Source of the DNA: UBA1724 sp963632245
GTDB taxonomy: Bacteria; Verrucomicrobiota; Lentisphaeria; Oligosphaerales; Oligosphaeraceae
Reading direction: 5' to 3'
Assembly: GCA_963632245.1 (NCBI GenBank)
Contig: CAVGTF010000021.1
Coordinates: 1 to 21,189 of the forward strand
Length of the DNA stretch: 21,189 bases
Both the position numbers and the translations under genes were made by a program. Shown piece by piece: positions 8,211 through 14,633 of the stretch (position 1 is the first letter of the stretch; each line of letters begins with the position of its first letter). Below the pieces are notes generated by a model. That model saw only the letters and a program-made list of their open reading frames with translations, was not told the origin of the DNA and ran no database searches.

Positions 8211-9359
8211 CTACATTCCAAAGATTTTTGTGGCTCGCTTCATGGTCTCGCGGATGGGGACCTCGAAGGGGCAGCGTTTTTCGCAGGCGCCGCATTGGAT
8301 GCATTCGGAGGCGTGGTGTGTGAGGAGCCTATAGTGGTCTCGAACGGTTTCGGGGACCTCGCCTTGGGCTTCGGCCAGGTTCAGATATTTATTCACATCG
8401 GCCACGCTGATCTGTTTGGGGCAGGGGGCGCAGTGTCCGCAATACATGCAGTGTCCGGACCAGGAACACTTGTCTAGGCCGGCCAGCACGGTGGAGTAGT
8501 CCTTCTCTTCGTCGGTGGCATCGCACCACTTCAGGGCATCCTGGATCTCGTCAACGCTGTGGGTGCCCACCATGACGGCGGCCACGGCGGGACGCGTCAG
8601 GGCGTAATTCAGCGCCTGGACGGGCGTCATGGCGCGCCCGAACATGGAGAGATCCGCTTTCAGGAGGTTTCCGCCGGCATAGACCTTCATGACATCGATG
8701 GCGACACCGCGGCTGGCGCAGAGCTGGTAGAGTGTCTCCCGCTCGGGGTTGAAATTATGGTAGCGGTTGGTGTAAGTCTCGTCGGCCCAGAGCTTCTCCA
8801 CATCCTCATCCGGTGGCTGCATGTCGTAGCAGGGATTGACGGAGAACATGAGCACATCCACCAGACCCGTCTCCACGATCTTCTTGGCAATGACGGGATT
8901 GTGGCTGGAGACTCCCAGGTGGCGGATCTTCCCGGACTTCTTCAAGCCTAGGACGAAATCCAGGAATTCGGTCTCGAAGACCCGGTGGAAGTCGTCCTGT
9001 TCGTCGCAGTAGTGGATCATTCCCACATCCACGTGGTCGGTCTCCAGGCGTTGGAGGAGGTCCTCGAAGGACGCCTGGCAGAGGGGGATGTCGCGGGAGC
9101 GCTCGTATTGGCTGTTCTTCCAGACAGAGCCCACGTGCCCCTGGAGGACAAAGCCGTCGCGGCGCCCGCGCAGGGCATTCCCCACAAGAGAGCGCACGGT
9201 GGGATTCGGGGTGTACAGATCGATGAAGTTGATGCCGTTTTCAATGGCGAAGTCCATCATGGCCTTCGCCTGCCGGGGGCTCTTGCCAACGAAGCCCTCG
9301 CATCCGAGGGCGATGGCGCTTACCTGGATGCCGGTGCGGCCGAGTGTGCGGTAGATCAT
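8211..9359 (-). CDS. Aldo/keto reductase with C-terminal ferredoxin-like 4Fe-4S domain
   Basis: This 382-residue protein joins an aldo/keto reductase barrel to a C-terminal iron-sulfur domain. The barrel starts MIYRTLGRTGIQVSAIALGC and includes D47 in NFIDLYT, WKNSQYERSRDI, HYCDEQ, IRHLGVSSHN and a VMVGTHSVDEI region near the cofactor site. Two cysteine clusters follow: C304, C307, C310 and C313-Pro, then C353, C356, C359 and C363-Pro, enough for two 4Fe-4S clusters. The family lysine of the catalytic tetrad usually sits in a strand after the D/Y segment. Here that strand reads FVLQGHVG, so the lysine may be Gln. It is the last gene of the minus-strand redox operon, 27 nt after the CMD/cupin stop, with a weak GGGA ribosome site. 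No signal peptide, so probably cytoplasmic. Substrate unknown. Confidence 0.9.
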   Translation of the reverse strand: MIYRTLGRTGIQVSAIALGCEGFVGKSPRQAKAMMDFAIENGINFIDLYTPNPTVRSLVGNALRGRRDGFVLQGHVGSVWKNSQYERSRDIPLCQASFEDLLQRLETDHVDVGMIHYCDEQDDFHRVFETEFLDFVLGLKKSGKIRHLGVSSHNPVIAKKIVETGLVDVLMFSVNPCYDMQPPDEDVEKLWADETYTNRYHNFNPERETLYQLCASRGVAIDVMKVYAGGNLLKADLSMFGRAMTPVQALNYALTRPAVAAVMVGTHSVDEIQDALKWCDATDEEKDYSTVLAGLDKCSWSGHCMYCGHCAPCPKQISVADVNKYLNLAEAQGEVPETVRDHYRLLTHHASECIQCGACEKRCPFEVPIRETMKRATKIFGM

Positions 9360-9386
9360 GGTGGACTTCCCTTGCGGTGGGTATGG

Positions 9387-10442
9387 CTACTTTCCGGAGA
9401 CTGCGGCGCGGTATTCCTCGTCCGTGACGGGCTCCAGCCAGGTATTCTTGTTGATGGCGGGATTGCACTCCACGGAGAGGTGTGCGAACCAGCTATCGGG
9501 GGAGGCGCCATGCCAGTGCTCCACCTCGGGGGCGATCTCGATGACATCGCCAGGCAGCATCTTCACCGCGGCCTTGCCGCGCTCCTGGTAGAAGCCCACG
9601 CCGCCTACGGCGATGAGCATCTGTCCGCCAGTGTGGCGGTGCCAATTGTTGCGGCAGCCGGGCTCGAAGGTCACGTTGTACACGGGCACATGGAGCTGCG
9701 ATTCCTTCTCGGTCAGGTGCGACAGGTAGCACTTCCCGGAGAAATACTGCGCGAAGGCGGTATTCTCGCCGCCGCGGGGGAAGGGGCTCACGGTATTGCT
9801 CTGGACGGTCTCCAGGATGGCGGCGACCTGTGTGTCGGTGATGCCGTTGTTCTTGCCAATGCCGATGTGCGCCTTCAGCTGGCTCTCCGCGCCCGGGAGC
9901 GCTGCCAGCGCGGCGATGGTGGCTAGCTCGCGGGTTCGCCAGTCCAGGTTGTCGCGGGCGAAGATGTCGCCGAAGAGATGCGCCTTCAGGTATTCGTCAA
10001 TGGCGGGAGCGAAGTCGAAGAGCGCGCCTTTCACTGGTGCGCCGCAGAGCTTCGTCTGGTTGGCGGTGCCGTAGTCCAGGGAACTGCCCTTGGGACGGGG
10101 ACCCGGCAGCGCGCCCACGGCATCTTGGATGCCCGAAGACTGGCGCTCCTGCACCACTGTCATGAAGTTCGCTAGCGCATTCAGGCTGCGGGGGAAGCCG
10201 CAGTAGGCATACAGCTGGACCAGGATCTCCTTGATCTCGTTCACCGAGACCCCGGCGTCCAATCCCGCATTCAGCGCGGTCTTCAAGTTCGCCATGTCGC
10301 CCCGGGAGGTGTACATAGCGATGGCGACGATCTTCTCTTCCTTCGGATTCAGTGCATTCGTGTTCATGGGGTCTTGTGCCTCCAGGCGGGGAAGGGCGTA
10401 GCAGAGCAGTAGGAGCATTCCGGCAAGCGCGGCGTTTCTCAT
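9387..10442 (-). CDS. Exported double carboxymuconolactone-decarboxylase-like/cupin protein
   Basis: The 351-residue product has a short signal peptide (MRNAALAGMLLLLCYALPRLEA, likely cleaved after LEA). A first AhpD/CMD-like domain covers about residues 30-105 (LYAYCGFPRSLNALANF). A second covers about 135-225 (WRTRELATIAALAALPGAESQLKAHI), and a cupin covers about 250-335. Cupin metal ligands are visible in NWHRHTGGQ and in HWHGA after PGDVIEIAP. The first CMD domain has a single Cys where peroxidase-active members have CxxC, so a peroxidase role is not shown. GGAGG lies 9 nt before the ATG. It sits 33 nt after the flavodoxin stop and 27 nt before the reductase, the middle gene of a three-gene unit. 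This three-domain protein beside flavodoxin and aldo/keto reductase genes is, from general knowledge, a recurring arrangement in gut bacteria; its reaction is unknown. Confidence 0.88.
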   Translation of the reverse strand: MRNAALAGMLLLLCYALPRLEAQDPMNTNALNPKEEKIVAIAMYTSRGDMANLKTALNAGLDAGVSVNEIKEILVQLYAYCGFPRSLNALANFMTVVQERQSSGIQDAVGALPGPRPKGSSLDYGTANQTKLCGAPVKGALFDFAPAIDEYLKAHLFGDIFARDNLDWRTRELATIAALAALPGAESQLKAHIGIGKNNGITDTQVAAILETVQSNTVSPFPRGGENTAFAQYFSGKCYLSHLTEKESQLHVPVYNVTFEPGCRNNWHRHTGGQMLIAVGGVGFYQERGKAAVKMLPGDVIEIAPEVEHWHGASPDSWFAHLSVECNPAINKNTWLEPVTDEEYRAAVSGK

Positions 10443-10475
10443 GGGCGGGGGCCTCCGTGTTAAAGCGATGGCGGG

Positions 10476-11075
10476 TTACTTCTTGATCTCAAAATCGCGT
10501 TCAAGCCACCTCTCCACTTGGTCGGAGTTGCGGACTTGGCTGCCCGGGAAGGCGATGCAGGCGGGTCGCTCGGCACCAATGCTCCTGCAGACTTTCTCGG
10601 CCTGTAGGAAACAGCTATCGGAACCGCCACCACCGTGGGTGCAGAAGAGGACGAGGTTCTTGTCCTTCAGGGCGGGATTGGAGAGGAAGGTCAGCACCGG
10701 CGGCGCCAAGACGCCATACCAGGTGGGACTCCCTATGAAGACCATGTCGTATTGCGCGAGATCCGCTACCGTTGCGGCGAGCTCCGGACGGACGCCGTCG
10801 GCACACTCGCTCTTCGCACGAGCGAGACACTCCTGGTAGGTCGAAGGATAGGGCTCCATGGCCTGGATCTCAAAAAGCGTCCCGCCCGTGAAATCACGGA
10901 TCTTCTCTGCCGCCGCACGGGTGTTGCCACTCCAGGAAAAGTAGGCGATCAGCACCTTCGTATCCGGCGAAATCTCTGTCTTCGATTCCGCCGAGGCACT
11001 CCCACAGCTCCCAAAACTACAGAGACCAAGACATAGCAATGCCAGCGACAACACTAGGAATTCTCTCTTCCACAT
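10476..11075 (-). CDS. Exported or lipid-anchored flavodoxin
   Basis: This 199-residue flavodoxin-fold protein is preceded by a hydrophobic export signal. The first ~30 residues (MWKREFLVLSLALLCLGLCS, then FGSCGSASAE) are a signal peptide, and FGSC is an imperfect lipobox that could give a lipoprotein. The mature part begins with a beta strand and the FMN phosphate loop YFSWSGNTRAAAEKI. Later flavin-contacting loops are GSPTWYGVLAPPV and FCTHGGGGSDSC. It is the first gene of the minus-strand operon. I chose ATG at 11075 rather than TTG at 11102 because GGAGG (plus-strand 11087-11091) lies 11 nt before the ATG, inside the longer frame. A flavodoxin outside the cytoplasm implies an electron-transfer or quinone/thiol-reduction role at the membrane. 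Partner unknown. Confidence 0.88.
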   Translation of the reverse strand: MWKREFLVLSLALLCLGLCSFGSCGSASAESKTEISPDTKVLIAYFSWSGNTRAAAEKIRDFTGGTLFEIQAMEPYPSTYQECLARAKSECADGVRPELAATVADLAQYDMVFIGSPTWYGVLAPPVLTFLSNPALKDKNLVLFCTHGGGGSDSCFLQAEKVCRSIGAERPACIAFPGSQVRNSDQVERWLERDFEIKK

Positions 11076-11280
11076 GGTAAAAACAACCTCCAAATAAGAC
11101 AAAAATCCATCCCCTCACGGGGACAACGGCGTTAACATATTCGCATCGCACCAGGCGGCGTGCCTTGCGGGGGGATGCCGTATGAGGCAAAACTCTTAGT
11201 TCTAAATCATGTATCTAATGGGTGGGGTAGAACGCCCCATGGCCCCCTGTCCTAGAGACGGCTCTGCCTATTCCGTAGCT

Positions 11281-11350
11281 ATCCAAAGGAGGTGTGGGGC
11301 TGCCGCCCCCGTGCCCCCGCCTAATCTCTTCCGCCTACAAAGGCGGCACC
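11281..11350 (+). repeat. B hairpin repeat, copy 2
   Basis: Reads CCAAAGGAGG, GGGGCTGCCGCCCCC, GTGCCCCCGCCTAATCTC, then TTCCGCCTA. It matches the copies at 4521 and 11646 closely, differing mainly at the end, where CAAAGGCGGCACC replaces CCGGCGGTAC. Confidence 0.75.
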
Positions 11351-11645
11351 ACGCATTGCACATTGCACATTGCGCCACAGGCACCCCGCCCCCGTGCCCC
11401 CGCCCCTTTTCATTTCGCCGCAAGGTAATTGCGGCGGTACGGTACCGCGCCCTGCAACCCTAGAGCTTCCAGGAGCCATTGCTACCCAAAAGGATTCGGG
11501 GGGTACGGGGGGCAGAGCCCCTCCGTCCTTTGGTTGGGATCTGCCCTATCAGAAACTTCGGCCTTCCCATAAGGCGCAAGACAGCGCCATACCGCCGCTT
11601 CACTAGCGCCTTTCGCCCCAAAAGCCTCTTCGCCCGCCGCCCCCC

Positions 11646-11754
11646 AACCAAAGGAGGTCGGGCTGCCGCCCCCGTGCCCCCGCCTAATCTCTTCCGCCTA
11701 CCGGCGGTACTGGTACCGCGGCCTTCAAGCCGCGGAATTCCCGCGGAGCGACCA
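11646..11754 (+). repeat. B hairpin repeat, copy 3, with attached GGTACC/CCGCGG hairpin module
   Basis: The B module (11646-11710) is followed by GGTACTGGTACC and a perfect CCGCGGC/GCCGCGG hairpin, ending GGAATTCCCGCGGAGCGACC. The same tail, with compensating changes in the hairpin, follows the third A unit at 8117-8174. The repeat family is therefore modular. Confidence 0.72.
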
Positions 11755-11815
11755 CACTTCCTCCCTCCTCCCTCCTCCTTCCTCCCTTTTCAGTATTCCT
11801 CATTCCTCATTGAAC

Positions 11816-11853
11816 AAAAAAGGGCCCCGCGGTGGAATCGCGGGACCCTTTTT
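11816..11853 (-). terminator. Terminator of the tRNA-Glu/tRNA-Ser unit
   Basis: The stem pairs AAAAAGGG and CCCGCG with CGCGGG and CCCTTTTT, with one C/A mismatch and a 7-nt loop. Read on the minus strand it ends in a run of six or more T and lies 8 nt after the encoded CCA of tRNA-Ser. The symmetry means it could work in both directions. Confidence 0.88.
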
Positions 11854-11861
11854 GAAGTTAC

Positions 11862-11951
<90 letters not shown>

Positions 11952-11986
11952 GGGAATGAAAATGTTATTTGCAAGTCTTGCGGTAG

Positions 11987-12062
11987 TGGCATCTCCAAGG
12001 AGAATTGAACTCCTGTTACCAGGATGAAAACCTGGTGTCCTAGGCCACTAGACGATGGAGAC
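11987..12062 (-). tRNA. tRNA-Glu(TTC)
   Basis: A 76-nt tRNA on the minus strand. The acceptor GTCTCCA pairs with TGGAGAT (one G-T pair). The D-arm TCGTCTAGTGGCCTAGGACA is characteristic of glutamate tRNA. The anticodon loop TTTTCAT (anticodon TTC) sits between CCAGG and CCTGG. The T-loop is AGTTCAATTCT, and discriminator G and CCA are encoded. It precedes tRNA-Ser in one unit. Confidence 0.95.
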
Positions 12063-12080
12063 CCAAAAGACGCGTGGGTT

Positions 12081-12108
12081 AAGATATCCTCTTGCGTGAG
12101 AATTGCAA
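12081..12108 (-). promoter_or_regulatory. Promoter of the tRNA unit
   Basis: On the minus strand TTGCAA (12103-12108) and TATCTT (12081-12086) are separated by 16 nt. Transcription would start near 12074, about 12 nt before tRNA-Glu. Spacing and hexamers fit a sigma70-type promoter. Confidence 0.6.
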
Positions 12109-12159
12109 ACGGTGAGGGGAAAAGAAAGGGCATTCTGGGGCGGTCCCCTGTGCGGCAGA

Positions 12160-12165
12160 TATATT
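12160..12165 (+). promoter_or_regulatory. Possible -10 element directly before mutY
   Basis: TATATT ends 7 nt before the mutY ATG, so a transcript from it would be essentially leaderless. No clear -35 hexamer is visible. It is divergent from the tRNA promoter in the same 110-nt gap. Confidence 0.35.
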
Positions 12166-12172
12166 CCCGCCC

Positions 12173-13237
12173 ATGAATTCCACGGTTGCGACCATCCTCG
12201 ATTGGTATGCCCGCCAGGCGCGCGCGTTGCCCTGGCGGGAGGATCCCCCGGATTCCTACCATGTATGGCTGTCGGAGGTCATGTTGCAGCAGACGCGGAT
12301 TGAGGCGGTGCGGGAGGCATACGCACGGATTCTCGCGGCATGCCCCCGTGTGGAGGACCTGGCGGCGCTCTCCGAGGAATCGTTGTTGAAGCTATGGGAG
12401 GGCCTCGGGTATTATTCTCGGGCACGGAATCTCCATCACGCCGCAAAGCAGATTGCCGAAGCCGGCGGTTTCCCGTCCAGCTGGGAGGGCTGGCGTGCAT
12501 TGCCGGGCGTGGGCGACTACACCGCCGGCGCCATTGCCTCCATTGTGCTGGGCGAGGCGCGTCCTGCCGTGGACGGCAATGTCCTGCGGGTGCTTTCCCG
12601 GCTGTTCGCCCGTGAGGTATCCCGTCCTGAAGCGACGGCGCTTTTTGCCTCGTGGATGGAGGCAGGCAGCTGTTGTGCTTTTACCCAGTCGTGGATGGAA
12701 TTAGGGGAGGTGATCTGCATTCCCAATGGCAGGCCCCACTGCCAAGAGTGCCCCCTGTCCGCGGAGTGCCGCGCTCATTTGCATGGTCGTGAACAGGAGT
12801 TCCCCGCTCCCGCAAAACGGCCGGAACGCCCCGTGGAAAAATGGACGGTCCTCCGGGTGGAGGATTTCTCCGGGCGCATGGCGCTGCGTCGTCGTGGCGA
12901 GGGCGGATTGCTGGCGCGGATGTGGGAGCCTCCGACGGCCCCCGGATGGCTCACTGCCGCTCGTGTGAAGACCCTCATGGCGGAATGGGGCGCGAGTCCC
13001 TCCGAGGTCGTCTTGCGACGCCTCCCCGATAGCCGGCATCTCTTTACGCACCGTCAATGGGAGATGCGGAACTACCTGGTGCGGCTGAACGTGGATTCCG
13101 CCGCCCTGGCGTCATTACCTCCGGGGATCCACTGGGGCACGCCCGAGGAACTCCGGGAGCGCTATGCGGTGCCCTCCGCCTTCCGGGGAGCCCTCGCTAA
13201 AGAGGCCCCCGCGCGCATTAAGGGAGCAAAGTCATGA
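12173..13237 (+). CDS. mutY: A/G-specific adenine DNA glycosylase MutY
   Basis: This glycosylase removes adenine mispaired with 8-oxoguanine or guanine in base excision repair. The 354 residues match usual MutY length. Visible are the catalytic Glu35 in WLSEVMLQQT, the helix-hairpin-helix LPGVGDYTAGA (110-120) and catalytic Asp134 in PAVDGNVLRV. The 4Fe-4S ligands are C182, C190, C193 and C199 with spacing C-X7-C-X2-C-X5-C, one residue longer in the first gap than in E. coli. The C-terminal NUDIX-like 8-oxoG recognition domain includes LFTHRQWEM. No Shine-Dalgarno precedes the ATG, which follows a TATATT by 7 nt. Its stop overlaps the next gene by 4 nt (ATGA), so the membrane protein is translated in coupled fashion. 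Confidence 0.95.
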   Translation: MNSTVATILDWYARQARALPWREDPPDSYHVWLSEVMLQQTRIEAVREAYARILAACPRVEDLAALSEESLLKLWEGLGYYSRARNLHHAAKQIAEAGGFPSSWEGWRALPGVGDYTAGAIASIVLGEARPAVDGNVLRVLSRLFAREVSRPEATALFASWMEAGSCCAFTQSWMELGEVICIPNGRPHCQECPLSAECRAHLHGREQEFPAPAKRPERPVEKWTVLRVEDFSGRMALRRRGEGGLLARMWEPPTAPGWLTAARVKTLMAEWGASPSEVVLRRLPDSRHLFTHRQWEMRNYLVRLNVDSAALASLPPGIHWGTPEELRERYAVPSAFRGALAKEAPARIKGAKS

Positions 13238-14544
13238 CTACCCTCCGGAAAGACCAAACCGAATCCTTCTTTTCCTACGCAGGACTGGCGCTGCTGTGCG
13301 TGCTGTTCCTGCCATTCCCTACCCAAGGGAAGCTCCAGCTCTCCGAGCTTTTTGTGCCCGTGCTGTTGTGGCGACTCTGGCAGCGCCGCGGCGAGGTCCT
13401 TTCACTCCTGCGGAAGGAGTGCGTGGCGCTACTATTCGCAGGCATCTGGATGGCGCTGGCGGTGTGTGTGCATTTCCTCCGTGGCGAGGGCTTCGCCTGC
13501 TTCGATTTTGCCGTGCTCGCCTACATGGCGGTCCTCTTTTGCTATTATCGCGTCACACCGTTGCCGAAGGACGCCGTCTGCCTCCGCGCGGGACTGGGCA
13601 TCCTCCTGTGCGTCTTCCTGGGGTGGCTCCTAAGCAAGGCCTGTGCGGATCCATCGGGCGCCCTGGGCTTTTTGCTCTACCACGACAAGCACTTCGCGCG
13701 CCTGGATCCCAATGCCCTGGTGACGCGCTACCAATTCCTCTTCTCCAACCCGAATCTCCTGGGCGGCGCATATGTCCTCCCCGCGCTCCTCTGCCTCCCC
13801 GCCCTCCAGGAACGCCTCCGAACGGCCTCTCTCCGGCAGTTCCTGCTGTTGGCGCTTGCCACACTGATTGCCCTCCTGCCGCTGCTGGCAACCGCCTCCA
13901 AGATGAGCGTCATGACCTTCGGTATTCTCCTGGGCGCCTTCGCACTCTGTCCCCGCCTGGAACCCCTGTGCCCACGACTGTTGGCCGCCGTCCTCCTCCA
14001 TGCCTTCGGACTCCTCTGCCTCATCACCGTCATCTTCCAGACCTACCCCGCTCTTCGGACGGCGCCCTGGGTGAATTTCCACGGTCGGGGCAATTACTCC
14101 GTGCACCAGGAGATCTACGCACGGATCTTCCTGGAGGGCAATCTGGCGGACAAGTTCTTCGGGCATACGCCCACGGAACTCCGCCGGCGCTACACGCCTC
14201 TGGGGGATCCGGAGAAGATCCGAGCGATCCTGGAGCCCTACGGCTTCGAGGAAGAGACGCCCCTCTACTCCACCTTCATGGATCCCCATAACGAATACCT
14301 GAATCTCCTCTCCTTCTTCGGACTCCTCGCACTGGCCGCAGTCCTCTTCTTCCTGGCAGGACTCCTCCTCCGCGCAGCGAAAATCCGCCCGCTCCTGCCC
14401 CTGGCACTCATGCTCTCCGGAGTCCTTTTCGCATTCTTCTGGGAGGACGCCGCCTCAAAACGCTTCCTCTGGGCCGCACTGGGAATCGCCGCTCGGAGAA
14501 TCGCACTCCCGCCTGAAGAATCCGCCACGACGCCTGCTACCTGA
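13234..14544 (+). CDS. O-antigen ligase/polymerase-like (WaaL/Wzy) membrane protein
   Basis: The 436-residue protein has about ten membrane segments and the look of the O-antigen ligase/Wzy_C family, which joins or polymerises lipid-linked glycans on the outer face of the inner membrane. Supporting motifs are FLFSNPNLLGGAYVLPALL in the middle, TASKMSVMTFGILLG (the usual S/R-rich segment before a helix), a long external loop (about residues 275-350), and PHNEYLNLLSFFGLLALAAVL after it. That last motif is the typical H-N-x-Y-L with a following glycine. ATG overlaps the mutY stop; GGGAG lies 8 nt upstream. No glycosyltransferase genes are adjacent, so ligase versus polymerase cannot be decided. 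A weak hairpin with four T follows at the stop. Confidence 0.78.
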   Translation: MTTLRKDQTESFFSYAGLALLCVLFLPFPTQGKLQLSELFVPVLLWRLWQRRGEVLSLLRKECVALLFAGIWMALAVCVHFLRGEGFACFDFAVLAYMAVLFCYYRVTPLPKDAVCLRAGLGILLCVFLGWLLSKACADPSGALGFLLYHDKHFARLDPNALVTRYQFLFSNPNLLGGAYVLPALLCLPALQERLRTASLRQFLLLALATLIALLPLLATASKMSVMTFGILLGAFALCPRLEPLCPRLLAAVLLHAFGLLCLITVIFQTYPALRTAPWVNFHGRGNYSVHQEIYARIFLEGNLADKFFGHTPTELRRRYTPLGDPEKIRAILEPYGFEEETPLYSTFMDPHNEYLNLLSFFGLLALAAVLFFLAGLLLRAAKIRPLLPLALMLSGVLFAFFWEDAASKRFLWAALGIAARRIALPPEESATTPAT

Positions 14545-14568
14545 CGCAGTGGCGGCCGGGCGTCTTTT
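14543..14568 (+). terminator. Weak terminator-like hairpin after the ligase-like gene
   Basis: GACGC (14543-14547) pairs with GCGTC (14560-14564) and is followed by TTTTGA. The stem is only 5 bp with a GC-rich loop, and it begins inside the stop codon, so function is uncertain. Confidence 0.3.
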
Positions 14569-14596
14569 GAGGGGAGGCAACCCCGGGGGCGTCCAT

Positions 14597-14602
14597 TATA
14601 TT
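14597..14602 (+). promoter_or_regulatory. Possible -10 element of the ftsA-like operon
   Basis: TATATT lies 31 nt before the ftsA-like ATG in an AT-rich pocket between GC-rich sequences. No good -35 hexamer is found at 16-18 nt. The same TATATT recurs before mutY and before the GH20 gene. Confidence 0.35.
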
Positions 14603-14633
14603 TGTGCCCGATTTTTCCCTCTTTATTTGATCG

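Larger units (their letters stand above)
11103..11815. other. Gene-free mosaic of dispersed repeats
   Basis: No supported gene lies in this 713-nt stretch; the short frames in it translate to Pro/Arg-rich sequence dictated by the repeats. It holds two forward B modules (11281-11350 and 11646-11710), an inverted B fragment (about 11498-11538), and a truncated B fragment (about 11377-11408). It also has a 7-bp tandem repeat (CATTGCA, three units, 11354-11374), GGTACC-centred hairpins (CCGCGGC/GCCGCGG at 11716-11735), and a pyrimidine tract of CTCC/TTCC units at about 11756-11798. The flavodoxin promoter must also lie near the left edge, possibly with a TATGTT -10 on the minus strand (plus 11134-11139). 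Confidence 0.7.

Noticed and set aside
8985..9926. 313-residue plus-strand open frame opposite the reductase and CMD/cupin genes
   Set aside because: It spans two convincing minus-strand genes and the gap between them, and has no family features.
11076..11102. Upstream TTG start for the flavodoxin gene
   Set aside because: The extension contains the Shine-Dalgarno sequence of the ATG at 11075, and the signal peptide begins naturally at MWKRE.
11209..11463. Small open frame of 84 residues in the repeat island
   Set aside because: Its sequence is dictated by a B repeat copy and a CATTGCA tandem repeat; no ribosome site is present.
13164..14291. 375-residue open frame overlapping the ligase-like gene in another frame
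   Set aside because: The translation is Pro/Arg-rich with no membrane pattern, while the 13234 frame gives a coherent polytopic protein coupled to mutY.
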